Positions 9,354 to 19,342 are shown, counted from the first letter of the stretch. The stretch: 64,000 nucleotides of DNA from Billgrantia endophytica (GCF_002879615.1 NZ_PNRF01000032.1:160587-224586), one strand, 5' to 3'. Numbers and translations: made by a program. The notes: generated by a model from the letters alone, not told the origin.

Positions 9354-9932
9354 CTAGGCATTCTGCCCATGGCGCCGGAGCAGGACATAGACGGCGCCCG
9401 TGCCGCCGTCGACATCCCGGGCCGACGTGAATGCCAGCACCGCGGGCCACTCTCGTAGCCAGGCATTGACATGGCTCTTGATGACGGGGTAGTTCGCCGT
9501 ACTGCCCCACGCCTTGCCATGAACCACCAGTACGCACCGCATCCGGCCTGAGGTCGCCTCGCGCAAGAAGCTCTCCAGCTCGCGTCGGGCTTCATCCAGG
9601 GTGTGGCCATGCAGGTCCAGGCCCGCCTCCCAGGCTATCCGCCCCCGTTTCAGCTGGCTCCGGGTACGGTAGGGCAGGTCCGGCAGGGCAAACTCCAGGG
9701 CTTCCGATGGGCGAACCGGCTCGACACGGCCGTCGCTGGTCCGGCTGCCCGCCGCCTCGGTGTTGTCTGCGGCTACCGCGGCGGCACGGCGCTCGGCCGC
9801 AGCGGTGTCCTGGCGGCGGGGGCGTCCCGGGTCGGCACGATCAGTCGTGATAGGCCGCACGCCGGCTTCCCGCAACGCCTGGCGAAAGGCATTGACGTCG
9901 TCATCTTCCGGGGGCGGGTGGCGTCGGCTCAT
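9354..9932 (-). CDS. Smr domain protein (SmrA-like DNA endonuclease family)
   Basis: A 192-residue protein with a C-terminal Smr domain. LDLHGHTLDEARRELESFL is followed by VLVVHGKAWGS and an LR-WP segment, as in SmrA/YdaL. The N-terminal 90 residues are rich in Ala, Arg and Asp and look disordered. Smr domains bind or cut nucleic acid, and in E. coli SmrB acts on collided ribosomes. The HGK element here supports nuclease ability, but the target is not known. The ATG at 9932 was chosen because the longer frame upstream only runs antisense through prmB. It diverges from prmB. Confidence 0.85.
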   Translation of the reverse strand: MSRRHPPPEDDDVNAFRQALREAGVRPITTDRADPGRPRRQDTAAAERRAAAVAADNTEAAGSRTSDGRVEPVRPSEALEFALPDLPYRTRSQLKRGRIAWEAGLDLHGHTLDEARRELESFLREATSGRMRCVLVVHGKAWGSTANYPVIKSHVNAWLREWPAVLAFTSARDVDGGTGAVYVLLRRHGQNA

Positions 9933-10049
9933 GCGGGACTCTTGCTGGCGAATCGAGCCGCCAGTATAGCGAGCTGAGAGCCGCTGTGAACCGCCCGCCG
10001 CCACGGGTACAATCAAGAACCTGTTCGCAACCGATCCGCAGGACCTCCC

Positions 10050-11003
10050 GTGGCCGAATCCCCCCCCGTTTCCCGTTCGACGTTGACTCTTGACGACGAG
10101 GCGCTCTGCGCCGGTCTCGTCACCCTGCGTGACTACCTGCGCTGGGCCGCCAGCGAATTCCACCTGGCCGGCCTGTTTCATGGTCACGGCACCGATTCCG
10201 CCTGGGACGAAGCCGTCACGCTGGCATTGGGGTCGCTGCATCTGCCCTGGAACGTGGATCCGGCCGTACTCGATGCGCGCCTGCTTCCCATGGAGCGCCT
10301 GCGCATCGTGACCCTGGTGCGGGAGCGTATCACCACCCGGCGACCGCTGCCCTACCTGTTGGGCGAGGCCTTCTTTGCCGGTTTCCCGTTCAGCGTCGAT
10401 GAGCGCGTGCTGATCCCGCGATCGCCCATTGCCGAGCTCATCGAGTCGGGCTTCGCCGCCTGGTTTCCCGAGGAGCCTCCGTCGCGGGTGCTCGATCTGT
10501 GTACCGGATCGGGATGCATCGGCATCGCCACGGCACTGCACCTGCCCACCAGCGATGTGGACCTGACCGACATCAGCCCGGATGCCCTGGCCGTAGCCAA
10601 GCAGAACATCCAGCGCCACGACGTGGGCGCGCGTGTCCGGGCCGTCCTCTCGGATGTGTTCGACGGGCTTGCCGGCCAGCGCTATGACCTGATCGTCTCC
10701 AACCCGCCCTATGTGGATGCCCGCGACCTCGCCACCATGCCTGCCGAGTTCCGTCACGAACCGGCACTGGCGCTGGGGGCTGGCAGTGATGGATTGGATA
10801 TCGTGAGGCGTATCCTGCGCGGTGCCCGTGCTCATCTTGCCGATGATGGGGTGCTGATCGTGGAAGTGGGCAACTCCGACCGCCACCTGGAAGCCGCCTT
10901 TCCCGAGGTGCCTTTCCTGTGGCTCGATTTCGAGCGTGGCGGTCAGGGGGTCTTCGCCCTTGCCGCTGCGGAACTCGACGCCCATGCGGCGTCCTTCGCC
11001 TGA
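10050..11003 (+). CDS. prmB: Ribosomal protein uL3 glutamine N5-methyltransferase
   Basis: SAM-dependent enzyme that methylates a glutamine of ribosomal protein L3, 317 residues (E. coli 310). It has an N-terminal helical domain, the SAM-binding loop [13 protein letters not shown] near residue 147, and the catalytic NPPY motif in [13 protein letters not shown]. PrmB is distinguished from PrmC by its gene context and N-terminus, including [19 protein letters not shown]. aroC starts 38 bases downstream, the common prmB-aroC pairing, so the two are probably cotranscribed. A TACAAT at 10008 may be the -10 box. Confidence 0.95.
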   Translation: MAESPPVSRSTLTLDDEALCAGLVTLRDYLRWAASEFHLAGLFHGHGTDSAWDEAVTLALGSLHLPWNVDPAVLDARLLPMERLRIVTLVRERITTRRPLPYLLGEAFFAGFPFSVDERVLIPRSPIAELIESGFAAWFPEEPPSRVLDLCTGSGCIGIATALHLPTSDVDLTDISPDALAVAKQNIQRHDVGARVRAVLSDVFDGLAGQRYDLIVSNPPYVDARDLATMPAEFRHEPALALGAGSDGLDIVRRILRGARAHLADDGVLIVEVGNSDRHLEAAFPEVPFLWLDFERGGQGVFALAAAELDAHAASFA

Positions 11004-11041
11004 TCGTCCGGGGCGATCACCCGATACCAGGAGGCACGTCC

Positions 11042-12127
11042 ATGTCCGGCAATACGTTCGGCAAGTTGTTTACCGTCACCACCTTCGGCGAGAGCCACGG
11101 CCCGGCCCTGGGAGCCATCGTCGATGGTTGCCCCCCGGGCCTTCCGCTTGCCGAAGCGGATCTGCAGCATGACCTGGACCGCCGTCGTCCGGGCACCTCG
11201 CGCCACACCACCCAGCGCCGTGAACCCGACCGGGTCAGGATCCTGTCCGGCGTCTTCGAAGGGGTGACCACCGGCACGTCGATAGGACTGTTGATCGAGA
11301 ACACCGACCAGCGCTCCAAGGACTATTCGAACATCAAGGACCAGTTCCGCCCCGCTCACGCCGACTATACCTATCATCACAAGTACGGGGTACGCGATTA
11401 CCGGGGCGGTGGGCGCTCAAGCGCCCGGGAAACCGCCATGCGGGTGGCTGCCGGTGCCATTGCCAAGCGCTACCTTGCCACCCGGGGAATCCGGGTGCGC
11501 GGTTACATGAGCCAGCTCGGTCCCATCGAGATCGCCTTCAAGAGCTGGGAGGGGGTGAACGACAACCCCTTCTTCTGCCCCGACCCTGGCAGGGTGGCCG
11601 AACTCGAGACCTACATGGATGAACTGCGCCGTGATCAGGATTCGGTGGGCGCGAAAATCACCGTCGTGGCGGACGGGCTACCGCCGGGCCTCGGTGAGCC
11701 GGTCTTCGACCGACTCGATGCCGAACTGGCCCATGGGCTGATGAGCATCAATGCGGTCAAGGGAGTGGAGATCGGTGACGGCTTTGCCGCGGTGTCACAG
11801 CGTGGCAGCGAGCATCGCGACGAGATGGCGCCGGAAGGATTCCTGTCCAACCATGCCGGCGGTGTCCTGGGCGGTATCTCCTCGGGCCAGCCGCTGATCG
11901 CTCATCTGGCGCTCAAGCCCACTTCGAGCATCACGACGCCGGGACGTTCCATCGATCGACATGGTAACCCGGTCGACGTCGTCACCAAGGGACGCCACGA
12001 CCCTTGTGTCGGTATTCGTGCCACGCCGATCGCCGAGGCGATGATGGCGCTGACGCTGATGGATCACCTGCTGCGCCATCGGGCCCAGAACATCGATGTG
12101 CGGGTGACGACACCCATACTGCGTTGA
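11042..12127 (+). CDS. aroC: Chorismate synthase
   Basis: Last enzyme of the shikimate pathway, converting EPSP to chorismate with reduced FMN. The product is 361 residues, the same length as E. coli AroC. It begins [19 protein letters not shown] and contains [20 protein letters not shown] and the [18 protein letters not shown] signature. The ATG at 11042 is used rather than an upstream in-frame start inside prmB. An AGGAGG lies 8 bases upstream. Its product feeds TrpE and PabB, both encoded in this window. Confidence 0.97.
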   Translation: MSGNTFGKLFTVTTFGESHGPALGAIVDGCPPGLPLAEADLQHDLDRRRPGTSRHTTQRREPDRVRILSGVFEGVTTGTSIGLLIENTDQRSKDYSNIKDQFRPAHADYTYHHKYGVRDYRGGGRSSARETAMRVAAGAIAKRYLATRGIRVRGYMSQLGPIEIAFKSWEGVNDNPFFCPDPGRVAELETYMDELRRDQDSVGAKITVVADGLPPGLGEPVFDRLDAELAHGLMSINAVKGVEIGDGFAAVSQRGSEHRDEMAPEGFLSNHAGGVLGGISSGQPLIAHLALKPTSSITTPGRSIDRHGNPVDVVTKGRHDPCVGIRATPIAEAMMALTLMDHLLRHRAQNIDVRVTTPILR

Positions 12128-12203
12128 GTGAGGTGCCTGGACCGGCCCGTCGAGACCGACACGGGCTGCTACACTCAAAGGACAACTAGAGCCGAGTATC
12201 GCC

Positions 12204-12620
12204 ATGAAGATCAATGTCGAGTTCGACCTGACGCCCGACGAGTTCCGTCGTTCCCTGGGCCTGCCCGATGTCGAGGCCTTCCAGCAGGACCTGCTGAACC
12301 GGATTTACAAGCAGATGGAGTCCGGCGTGGAAGGCTACGACCCCATGAGCCTGATGCAGCCTTTCCTGCAGCAACAGGGGCTGCCGCAAGGGCTCACGCA
12401 GGGCCTTTCCCAAGGGCTTGCCAGTTTCGGCACCTATCAGCAGATGATGCTGGATATGCTGCGACAGGCGGGTAGCGGTGCAGGCAAGAGTCGTGCAGGA
12501 ACGGCGGAAACGGAGAGCGGCGGCGATGGCAAGCAGAAGGGGGAAAAGGTGAAAGAGCCCCCCGGACGAGCAGCCAAGAAGACGGCGAGCGCTCGCTCTC
12601 GTTCACGGCGCAGCGAGTGA
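12204..12620 (+). CDS. DUF6489-like protein upstream of the PHA genes
   Basis: A 138-residue protein beginning MKINVEFDLTPDEFRRSLGL, which resembles the DUF6489 family (recalled from the N-terminal pattern, not searched). The middle is glutamine- and leucine-rich (QQQGLPQGLTQGLSQGLAS). The last 45 residues are strongly basic and low-complexity, rich in Lys, Ala, Ser and Arg. It lies 160 bases ahead of the phasin gene on the same strand. An amphipathic body with a basic tail would suit a PHA-granule or nucleoid-associated protein, but that is inference from position and composition only. Confidence 0.7.
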   Translation: MKINVEFDLTPDEFRRSLGLPDVEAFQQDLLNRIYKQMESGVEGYDPMSLMQPFLQQQGLPQGLTQGLSQGLASFGTYQQMMLDMLRQAGSGAGKSRAGTAETESGGDGKQKGEKVKEPPGRAAKKTASARSRSRRSE

Positions 12621-12781
12621 GCCCTGCGCCCGGTGCTGATGTTGGTCCTTGTGGTCGACATTGTGTTGCAACAGGGCTCATGGCAGACTACGCTTTGTGC
12701 AGTGCAGCATGATGCCATGCGGCTTGCTTGAGGTGCGAAACTGCGCCCCGCATGTTTCCCGGCCCACAGGAGGTTACCACC

Positions 12782-13228
12782 ATGCAGGACAAGATGATCG
12801 ACAACTTCAATCAGCAGACACGCCGCTTCTTCGAGCCCATGCGCAAGCTGAACTCACTGATGCTCGGCAACATGGAAAAGATGACCGAATATCAGCTCGA
12901 GGCCATGAAACGCTACAGCCAGATGGGTACCGAGCGCATGCGCAGTGCGTCTGAAATCAGCGATGCCGAGGGCCTCCAGCAGTTTGGCGCCGAGCAAGCC
13001 GAAATGATGAACGAGCTCTCCAAGCAGATGATGGAAGATGCCAAGGTGCTCGGCGAGATGAGCCAGGAATTCAAGACCGAGCTGGAAACGCTCTTCAGCG
13101 AGGCTAGCCAGCAACTGGCCGAGCAGGCCCGCGAGGCCGGTGCAAGTGCCAAGCAGGCCAAGGCGGACGCCCCGGCCAAGGCGGACGCCCCGGCCAAGGC
13201 CGCGAGCCAGTCCTCTCGCAAGAGCTGA
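12782..13228 (+). CDS. phaP: Phasin family protein (PHA granule protein)
   Basis: A 148-residue, highly helical protein that would coat polyhydroxyalkanoate granules in the cytoplasm. The body (residues 1-125) matches the phasin domain: a start DNFNQQTRRFFEPMRKLN, then long amphipathic helices rich in Met, Glu and Gln with no predicted membrane span. The tail is an Ala/Lys/Pro low-complexity segment with an exact two-unit repeat. A strong AGGAGG sits 8 bases before the ATG at 12782. An in-frame ATG at 12728 has no such site. phaC follows 153 bases later across a large hairpin, fitting a phaP-phaC unit. Confidence 0.92.
   Translation: MQDKMIDNFNQQTRRFFEPMRKLNSLMLGNMEKMTEYQLEAMKRYSQMGTERMRSASEISDAEGLQQFGAEQAEMMNELSKQMMEDAKVLGEMSQEFKTELETLFSEASQQLAEQAREAGASAKQAKADAPAKADAPAKAASQSSRKS
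13163..13198 (+). repeat. Two-copy 18-bp tandem repeat in the phasin tail
   Basis: The 18-base unit GCGGACGCCCCGGCCAAG occurs twice back to back (13163-13180 and 13181-13198). It encodes the six-residue period ADAPAK. Because the unit is a multiple of three, copy-number change would lengthen or shorten the tail without a frameshift. Confidence 0.9.
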
Positions 13229-13296
13229 GGGTCGAAAGCGAAAGGTGCCGGAACGGAAAGTGTCATTGCGCTGTTCGGGGTAGCCCGGGCAGTGCT

Positions 13297-13340
13297 ACCT
13301 GCCTCCACAGGGCCCGGCAACGGGCCCTGTGGAGGCAGGT
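13297..13340 (+). promoter_or_regulatory. Perfect 19-bp hairpin between phaP and phaC
   Basis: Bases 13297-13315 pair without mismatch with 13322-13340 around a 6-base loop (GGCAAC). No T-run follows (TCGTTGCAG), so it is not a classical terminator. It stands 42 bases before the phaC ATG. It could be a partial terminator or attenuator, or an RNA stabiliser giving high phaP and low phaC output. Confidence 0.8.
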
Positions 13341-13381
13341 TCGTTGCAGTCACGCAGAGAGTCGATGATCAGGAGAGGGCT

Positions 13382-15220
13382 ATGCAGCCAGGGTTGGAAG
13401 GTCCGTCTCAGGCCGAGTGGGAAGAGTGGAACGCACAGTTGCAGGAAGTGGGGCAGCAATACCAGGCCTTGTTGCAGGACCTGCTGGAAAAGATGGCGCC
13501 CGATGCGGCGGCCGATACCATCCATACCGATATGCGGGAAGCTTTTCAGGCCGGTGCCGAGTCGCTGATGCGCAACCCGCAGCTCCTGTGGCAGACCAAG
13601 GCTTGCCTGTTGCAGGATCAATGGCGGCTTTGGCAGAACGGCTGGCGAGCCGTTTCGGGTGAAGCGGTAGAGCCGCTGGTAGTGCCGATGCCTGGCGACC
13701 GGCGTTTCCAGGACGAGGCCTGGACCCAGGATCCCTGTTACCAGGCCATCCTGCAACAATACCTGCTGTTTTCCCGTACGGTCGAGGGGCTGATCGAGCA
13801 ACTGGAGGGGTTGCCGGAACAGCAGAAGCGCAACCTTGCCTTCTATGCCCGTCAATTGGTCAACGCCATGGCGCCGACCAACTTCATTACCACCAACCCG
13901 GAGGTGATGCGCCGTATCCAGGAAACCCGCGGACAGAACCTCGTGGATGGCCTGACGCAACTGCGCAAGGACCTGGCCAATTCCTCCGATGGCCTGAATG
14001 TGACCATGACCGATCGCAGTGCCTTCGAGATCGGTCGCAACGTTGCCGTGACGCCGGGCCATGTGGTCTTCGAAAACGAGTTGATTCAGCTGATTCAGTA
14101 CACGCCCACGACGGATACGGTATTCAAGACCCCGCTGCTCGTGGTGCCGCCCTGGATCAACAAGTACTACATTCTCGACCTGCGGCAGGACAACTCACTG
14201 GTCAAGTGGCTGGTCGACCAGGGTCATACCGTCTTCCTCATTTCCTGGCGCAACCCTGGTCCCGAACAACGCGACCTGACCTGGGCCGATTACATGCAGA
14301 TGGGGCCGATCACGGCGATGGAAGCCATTGGGCAGGCCTGTGGCGAGAAATCGGTCAACCTGTTCAGCTATTGTGTCGGCGGTACTCTGGCAGCATCCAC
14401 CGTGGCCTATCTCACCAGTACTCGTCGTGGCCGCAAGGTCAAGTCGGTCACCTACATGGCCACGCTGCAGGATTTCCGTGACCCGGGAGAACTCGGCGTG
14501 CTGCTCAGCGAGCCGATACTGGCCGGCATCGAGGCGCGGCTCGAACAGAATGGTTACCTGGATGGGCGCTCCATGGCCTATACCTTCAACCTGTTGCGCG
14601 AGAATGACCTTTTCTGGTCCTTCTATGTCAGCAACTACCTGAAGGGCGACAATCCGGCACCTTTCGATCTGCTCTACTGGAACACCGACGGCACCAATCT
14701 GCCGGCGGGCACCCACGGCTGGTATCTACGGCACATGTATCTGGAGAACCGGTTGGCGCAGCCTGGCGGCATCGAGCTGGACGGGGTCAAGATCGATCTG
14801 CGCAAGATTTCCACGCCCAGCTATTTCGTGTCCACCCGTGATGATCATATCGCCAAGTGGAACAGCACCTACTACGGAGCCCTGTTACCCAAAGGGCCTG
14901 TGACATTCGTGCTGGGAGGCTCGGGCCATATTGCCGGTATCGTCAACCCGCCTCACAGGAACAAATACGGCTATTGGACCAACAGTGAGCTGCCGGACAC
15001 CCATGAGGAGTGGTTCGAGGGTGCCGAGTTTCACGAAGGCTCCTGGTGGCCACACTGGCAGCAGTGGATGACGGAAGGGGGCTACGCCGATCCGGACAAG
15101 CGGGTTCCGGCCCGACAGCCCGGCGAGGGGGAGCTGCCCCTGCTCGAGGAGGCTCCGGGCCGCTATGTGCGCGCGACCATCCCCGAGGTACTGGGCGAGG
15201 TGCCGTCCAGTCAGGCATGA
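13382..15220 (+). CDS. phaC: Class I poly(3-hydroxyalkanoate) synthase
   Basis: Polymerises 3-hydroxyacyl-CoA into PHA at the granule surface. The 612-residue length fits class I PhaC, which works without a PhaE partner. The lipase-like box is SYCVGG with catalytic Cys331. The general-base region TRDDHIAKW gives Asp488, and GGSGHIAGIVNPP gives His516, so the triad is complete and its spacing matches Cupriavidus PhaC1. The N-terminal 200 residues are the more variable domain. The ATG at 13382 follows AGGAGAGGGCT, while the longer frame begins inside the upstream hairpin. No phaA or phaB is nearby. Confidence 0.97.
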   Translation: MQPGLEGPSQAEWEEWNAQLQEVGQQYQALLQDLLEKMAPDAAADTIHTDMREAFQAGAESLMRNPQLLWQTKACLLQDQWRLWQNGWRAVSGEAVEPLVVPMPGDRRFQDEAWTQDPCYQAILQQYLLFSRTVEGLIEQLEGLPEQQKRNLAFYARQLVNAMAPTNFITTNPEVMRRIQETRGQNLVDGLTQLRKDLANSSDGLNVTMTDRSAFEIGRNVAVTPGHVVFENELIQLIQYTPTTDTVFKTPLLVVPPWINKYYILDLRQDNSLVKWLVDQGHTVFLISWRNPGPEQRDLTWADYMQMGPITAMEAIGQACGEKSVNLFSYCVGGTLAASTVAYLTSTRRGRKVKSVTYMATLQDFRDPGELGVLLSEPILAGIEARLEQNGYLDGRSMAYTFNLLRENDLFWSFYVSNYLKGDNPAPFDLLYWNTDGTNLPAGTHGWYLRHMYLENRLAQPGGIELDGVKIDLRKISTPSYFVSTRDDHIAKWNSTYYGALLPKGPVTFVLGGSGHIAGIVNPPHRNKYGYWTNSELPDTHEEWFEGAEFHEGSWWPHWQQWMTEGGYADPDKRVPARQPGEGELPLLEEAPGRYVRATIPEVLGEVPSSQA

Positions 15221-15245
15221 GCCAGCCATCGCAGGTTGGTAAAAG

Positions 15246-15277
15246 AACGGGGCCCGCCGAGTGCGGGCCCCGTTTCG
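15246..15277. terminator. Bidirectional terminator between phaC and lnt
   Basis: A perfect 12-bp stem (15246-15257 with 15263-15274) has a 5-base loop. It sits 25 bases past the phaC stop and 20 bases past the lnt stop, so it serves two convergent genes. T content after the stem is modest (TTTCG on plus, and TTCTTTT on minus). Confidence 0.8.
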
Positions 15278-15296
15278 TCAGGTCCTGCAAGAAGGT

Positions 15297-16781
15297 TCAG
15301 GTCCGGGTAGTCGCATGGCCACGGCGTGGTAAGCGAAGGCCAGGTACCACGAGCAGGGCAGCCAACAGCCATGCCGGCCAGCTTCCGGTGCGGGTGAAGG
15401 GGGTCAGTCCCTGCATGGGAACGGCTTCGCCGGTCAACGCGATCGTCTCGAACTGTGGTGCGCGAGCGATAACCCTTCCCTGGTCATCAATGATGGCGGT
15501 AACGCCGTTGCTGGTAGCCCGGACCACGTAACGGCCATTCTCCAACGCGCGCAGCCTGGCCATCTGCAGGTGCTGCAGGGGGCCGATCGATTCGCCAAAC
15601 CAGGTGTCGTTGGAAACCGTCAGGATCAGCTCGGCGTCTCTGGCGCGGTTGGCCACCAGGTCGGCGTAGATGATTTCGTAGCAGATGGCGTTCCCGATGG
15701 TGGTGCCTACGGCCTGGATTGGCGGCTGATCGGAAGGCCCGCGAGTCATCGCCGGCATGGGCAAGTCGAAGAAGGCAATGGTGCCGCGCAGCCAGCGTTC
15801 CAAGGGCAGGTATTCGCCGAAGGGCACCAGGTGCGCCTTGCGGTATTCGCCTTCCGTATCGCCGATCCCGATCACGCTGTTGTAGTAAAGACCCCGCCCC
15901 TCTCGCTGCAGAATACCGGTAAGCAGGGCGCTGCCGGGGGCAAGATTGGACTGGGCGCGCTCCAGAATCGGTAGCGCCTCGTCCTCGAACATGGGCAGCG
16001 CGGCCTCTGGCCATACGATCAGGTCGATGTCGTCCGGTTGGTCGCGTGTCATCTCCAGGTAGGTATTGGCGGCGATACGCCGTCCTTCAGGTGTCCACTT
16101 GATCAACTGCGGCAGATTGCCTTGCAGCAGTGCCACTCGAAGGGGGCTGCCCGCAGGCTCGGTCCACTGGTCTGGCAGGGCCAGGGGGGCCAGCCATAGA
16201 GCCGCGATCGGTGCCGCGGCCCACCAGCGGCGGCGCAGGAACTCGATCGCCAGAGTGCCGCTCAGTACGGTGATCAGCGACAGGGCGTAGACGCCGCCAA
16301 TCGGTGCCCAGGGCGCCAGCGGTGAGTCGACATGGGCACTGCCCAGCAGGAGCCAGGGAAAGCCGGTGAACAGCCAGGTGCGCAGCCACTCGCCCAGCAC
16401 CCAGGCGCCGGCGAACGTCAGGACGGCGAGTCGTGGTCCGGTCAGCAACCGGTATAGCCAGAGCGTCGCGGCGAAGAAGAGCGCCATGGCGCACACGAAC
16501 AGGGTGGTCAGGAATAACGCCAGCGGGACCCCGGTGTAGCCATAGTCGTGTATGGAGACGTAGACCCAGGAAGCCCCGGAGCCGAACAGCCCGACACCAT
16601 AGATCCAGCCCTTGAGGGCGGCCTGGCCGGGCGTCAGGGCGTGGATGCCGAGATAGATCAGGCCGGCGGCTATCGGCCCCAGCCACCAGAGTTCGAAGGG
16701 GGAGGCGGTCAGCGTGGTCAGCACCCCGGCGACAAGCGCCAGGAGGTGGCCGATCGCCGGGGATGGGCGTAGCTCGGTCAT
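15297..16781 (-). CDS. lnt: Apolipoprotein N-acyltransferase
   Basis: Inner-membrane enzyme that adds the third acyl chain to the N-terminal cysteine of lipoproteins. The 494-residue protein has about six N-terminal membrane helices. A periplasmic nitrilase domain follows with the catalytic Glu in VWPEAALPMFEDEA, a lysine in GEYRKAHLVPFGEYLP, and the Cys in GNAICYEIIYAD. It is the last gene of the miaB-ybeZ-ybeY-corC-lnt order. The spacing after corC is 25 bases. A YajG-like lipoprotein encoded nearby is a plausible client. Confidence 0.95.
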   Translation of the reverse strand: MTELRPSPAIGHLLALVAGVLTTLTASPFELWWLGPIAAGLIYLGIHALTPGQAALKGWIYGVGLFGSGASWVYVSIHDYGYTGVPLALFLTTLFVCAMALFFAATLWLYRLLTGPRLAVLTFAGAWVLGEWLRTWLFTGFPWLLLGSAHVDSPLAPWAPIGGVYALSLITVLSGTLAIEFLRRRWWAAAPIAALWLAPLALPDQWTEPAGSPLRVALLQGNLPQLIKWTPEGRRIAANTYLEMTRDQPDDIDLIVWPEAALPMFEDEALPILERAQSNLAPGSALLTGILQREGRGLYYNSVIGIGDTEGEYRKAHLVPFGEYLPLERWLRGTIAFFDLPMPAMTRGPSDQPPIQAVGTTIGNAICYEIIYADLVANRARDAELILTVSNDTWFGESIGPLQHLQMARLRALENGRYVVRATSNGVTAIIDDQGRVIARAPQFETIALTGEAVPMQGLTPFTRTGSWPAWLLAALLVVPGLRLPRRGHATTRT

Positions 16782-16806
16782 GGGTCGTCCCTATCCGGGG
16801 TATCGT

Positions 16807-17682
16807 TCATTCGTTCTGGGAAAGCGACTCATCGCACGCGGCGGCTTCCAGCAGTCGGATGCGCCGGTTGTCGGCATTGAGTACGGTGAAACGCCAGCCG
16901 CCGAGTTCGGCATGCTCGCCGCGTCCGGGAAGGTGACCGAAGCGCTGCATGATCAGGCCACCCACGGTATCGAACTCATCGTCGGAAAAACGCGTGCCGA
17001 AGCGCTCGTTGAAATCCTCGATGGGTGTCAGGGCGCGAATGGCATAGCGACCTTCGCCCAGCTCGCGGATGTCATCGTCCTCGTCGGTATCGTGTTCATC
17101 CTCGATGTCGCCGACGATCTGCTCGAGGATATCCTCGATGGTCACGATGCCTGCCGTGCCGCCATACTCGTCGACCACCACCGCCATGTGGTTGTGAGTG
17201 TCGCGAAACTCCTTGAGCAGGCTGTTGAGTCGCTTGGACTCCGGGACGAACATGACGGGACGCAGGACATCCTCTATCCGAAAACGCTCACGCTCCTCGT
17301 CGGGACAGTTGAGCAACTGTAACAAGTCCTTGACCAGTAACAACCCCTTGACCTCATCGAGGTTCTCGCCGATCACCGGGTAGCGGGAATGACCGGTCTC
17401 GTGGATCAGCGTCAGGTACTCTTCCGGAGGCTGGTCAGCGGCAATGGCTGCGACCTGGGAGCGGGGGATCAGGACTTCGCGTACCTGCTGATCGCTGATC
17501 TGCAGAGCCCCCTCGATGATCATCATGGCGTCCTGTTCCAGCTTCAGCCGGGTGGCGGCCTGGCGCAGGAACTCCATCAGTTCATCCCGCGAACTGGGGC
17601 CGTCATTGTCACCTGAAAGGGCGCCGAGTAGTCTTTCTAGCCAGGACTTTCCGCCCTGGCCGGTCGATCGGTCTTCGCTCAT
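16807..17682 (-). CDS. corC: CorC/HlyC family transporter-associated protein (two CBS domains)
   Basis: A 291-residue cytoplasmic protein (E. coli CorC is 292) linked to magnesium and cobalt efflux. It has two CBS domains ([17 protein letters not shown] and [17 protein letters not shown]), then the CorC_HlyC domain with [16 protein letters not shown] and [18 protein letters not shown]. No membrane helices are present, unlike the larger family members. The ATG at 17682 overlaps the ybeY stop by 4 bases. The upstream ATG at 17766 lies inside ybeY and is rejected. Exact function remains debated for the family. Confidence 0.94.
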   Translation of the reverse strand: MSEDRSTGQGGKSWLERLLGALSGDNDGPSSRDELMEFLRQAATRLKLEQDAMMIIEGALQISDQQVREVLIPRSQVAAIAADQPPEEYLTLIHETGHSRYPVIGENLDEVKGLLLVKDLLQLLNCPDEERERFRIEDVLRPVMFVPESKRLNSLLKEFRDTHNHMAVVVDEYGGTAGIVTIEDILEQIVGDIEDEHDTDEDDDIRELGEGRYAIRALTPIEDFNERFGTRFSDDEFDTVGGLIMQRFGHLPGRGEHAELGGWRFTVLNADNRRIRLLEAAACDESLSQNE

Positions 17683-18203
17683 GGATCGAGTCTCTCGTCC
17701 TTGCTGTCGAAGTGTCGCTCGTTGTCGTGAATGTATCGGGGAGGCGCATAGGGATCCTCGATGCATAGACCGGCCAGTATGTCGCGCTCCAGCTGTTCCA
17801 TCGTTTCCGCTTCGTCCTCTTCGAGATGATCGTGGCCCAGCAGGTGCAGGGTGCCATGAACAACCAGGTGTGCGTAGTGTTCTTCCAGGTTCTTGCGCTG
17901 CTCAAGGGCTTCCCGTGCGACCACCGGATGGCAGATTACCAGGTCGCCGAGTAGAGGGAGCTGGATACCGGGAGGGTTTTCGAATGGAAACGACAGCACG
18001 TTGGTGGGCCGATCCTTGCCACGGTAGTCGCGGTTCAGGGCTTGGCTCTCTTCACTGTCGACGAAGCGGATGGTGATCTCGAGCCGCGTTTCTTCGGGGT
18101 GGCGGGCCAGTACGGCTGCGACCCAGGCTTCGAGCTGGCCCTGTTCCGGTAGCGTCTTGCTCGACGAGGCTACCTGTCGGTCCACTTCCGGTGAAGGGGT
18201 CAT
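17679..18203 (-). CDS. ybeY: rRNA maturation RNase YbeY
   Basis: Single-strand endoribonuclease needed for 16S rRNA 3'-end processing and ribosome quality control. The 174-residue product has the metal-binding H3xH5xH signature in [11 protein letters not shown], together with [14 protein letters not shown] and [11 protein letters not shown]. Its start overlaps the stop of the PhoH-like gene by 4 bases, and its stop overlaps the corC start, so the three are tightly coupled. The last 20 residues beyond the conserved core are hydrophilic. Confidence 0.95.
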   Translation of the reverse strand: MTPSPEVDRQVASSSKTLPEQGQLEAWVAAVLARHPEETRLEITIRFVDSEESQALNRDYRGKDRPTNVLSFPFENPPGIQLPLLGDLVICHPVVAREALEQRKNLEEHYAHLVVHGTLHLLGHDHLEEDEAETMEQLERDILAGLCIEDPYAPPRYIHDNERHFDSKDERLDP

Positions 18204-19291
18204 GTCGCGCTGTCGCCCCTGTGGCGTTCGCGTTCCTGGCGCAATATTTCGCGCTCGCGGGTGCGTGCCTCCTGGCGGGCGCGCTCCTGAACCTCCTGGT
18301 CGGCCTCGAAGCTTTCATAGGCTTCGATGATCCGCTGCACGAGGGGGTGGCGAACCACATCCTTGGCGGCAAAGTGCGTCACACCGATGCCGGCGGCCCC
18401 CCGCAGGACTTCCAGTACCTGTATCAGGCCCGAGCTCTGGCCGCGGGGCAGGTCGACCTGGGTCACGTCGCCGGTGATCACCGCCGTGGAGCCGAAGCCG
18501 ATCCGGGTCAGGAACATCTTCATCTGCTCGCGAGTCGTGTTCTGGCTTTCGTCGAGGATGATGAAGGCATTGTTCAGCGTGCGTCCGCGCATATAGGCCA
18601 GCGGGGCGATCTCGATCACTTGGCGCTCGATCAGCTTGCCCACCTGCTCGAAGCCGAGCATTTCATAGAGTGCGTCGTAGAGCGGGCGCAGGTAGGGATC
18701 GATCTTCTGAGCCAGGTCGCCGGGCAGGAAACCCAACTTCTCGCCGGCTTCCACGGCGGGGCGTACCAGCAGAATACGGCGCACCTCCTGCTGGTTGAGG
18801 GCCTCCACCGCCGCGGCCACGGCCAGGTAGGTCTTGCCGGTACCGGCTGGCCCGATGCCGAAATTGATGTCGTGGGTACGGATGCTCGAGACGTAACCCT
18901 GCTGGTTCTGTCCGCGCGGCTTGATCAGTACCTTCGGCGTGCGCAGCAGCACCTCTCCGTCGCTGTGCCCTTCGTCCTCTTCCAGCGCCTCGAGACCGGA
19001 CTCCTGCAGGAAAAGATGCACGGTATCCGGCGATAGCTGGCTGGCTTCCGCTTCCCGATAAAGGTGCTCGAGGACATTCGCCGCGGCCTTCACCCGCGGC
19101 CCTGGCCCGGCCAACTGGAACACGTTGCCGCGATTGCGCAGGGTGACACCGAGTCGTTCCTCGACCAGTTGCAGGTGCTCGTCTCGCTGGCCGCAGAGAT
19201 TGGCCAGTCGTTGGGGGTCATTGGGCTCGAGGCTCAATGTGATGATGCGGTTCGCCTGAGAGGTTTGCTGGCTCAAGACAGGGGGATCCAT
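18200..19291 (-). CDS. ybeZ: PhoH-like ATPase YbeZ
   Basis: A 363-residue cytoplasmic ATPase of the PhoH family that acts with YbeY on RNA. It has an N-terminal KH-like region (residues about 15-90). The PhoH core has Walker [12 protein letters not shown], then [17 protein letters not shown], and Walker B in [12 protein letters not shown]. The C-terminal tail is a run of charged residues ([20 protein letters not shown]), likely helical. The ATG at 19291 lies 94 bases after the miaB stop, with a hairpin between them. Confidence 0.94.
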   Translation of the reverse strand: MDPPVLSQQTSQANRIITLSLEPNDPQRLANLCGQRDEHLQLVEERLGVTLRNRGNVFQLAGPGPRVKAAANVLEHLYREAEASQLSPDTVHLFLQESGLEALEEDEGHSDGEVLLRTPKVLIKPRGQNQQGYVSSIRTHDINFGIGPAGTGKTYLAVAAAVEALNQQEVRRILLVRPAVEAGEKLGFLPGDLAQKIDPYLRPLYDALYEMLGFEQVGKLIERQVIEIAPLAYMRGRTLNNAFIILDESQNTTREQMKMFLTRIGFGSTAVITGDVTQVDLPRGQSSGLIQVLEVLRGAAGIGVTHFAAKDVVRHPLVQRIIEAYESFEADQEVQERARQEARTREREILRQERERHRGDSAT

Positions 19292-19320
19292 GCGTTGCGT
19301 GTAGGTAGTGCCCAGCTTAC

Positions 19321-19342
19321 TGCCCCGGCGAAGGCCGGGGCA
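19321..19342 (-). promoter_or_regulatory. Hairpin between miaB and ybeZ
   Basis: A 9-bp GC-rich perfect stem (19321-19329 with 19334-19342) has a 4-base loop. It sits in the 94-base gap between cotranscribed genes and has no T-run after it on the minus strand. It may modulate downstream expression or mark an RNA processing site. Confidence 0.5.

Noticed and set aside
13163..13198. The 18-bp repeat in phaP considered as a mobile or regulatory repeat
   Set aside because: It encodes the low-complexity Ala/Lys/Pro tail common in phasins and needs no other explanation.
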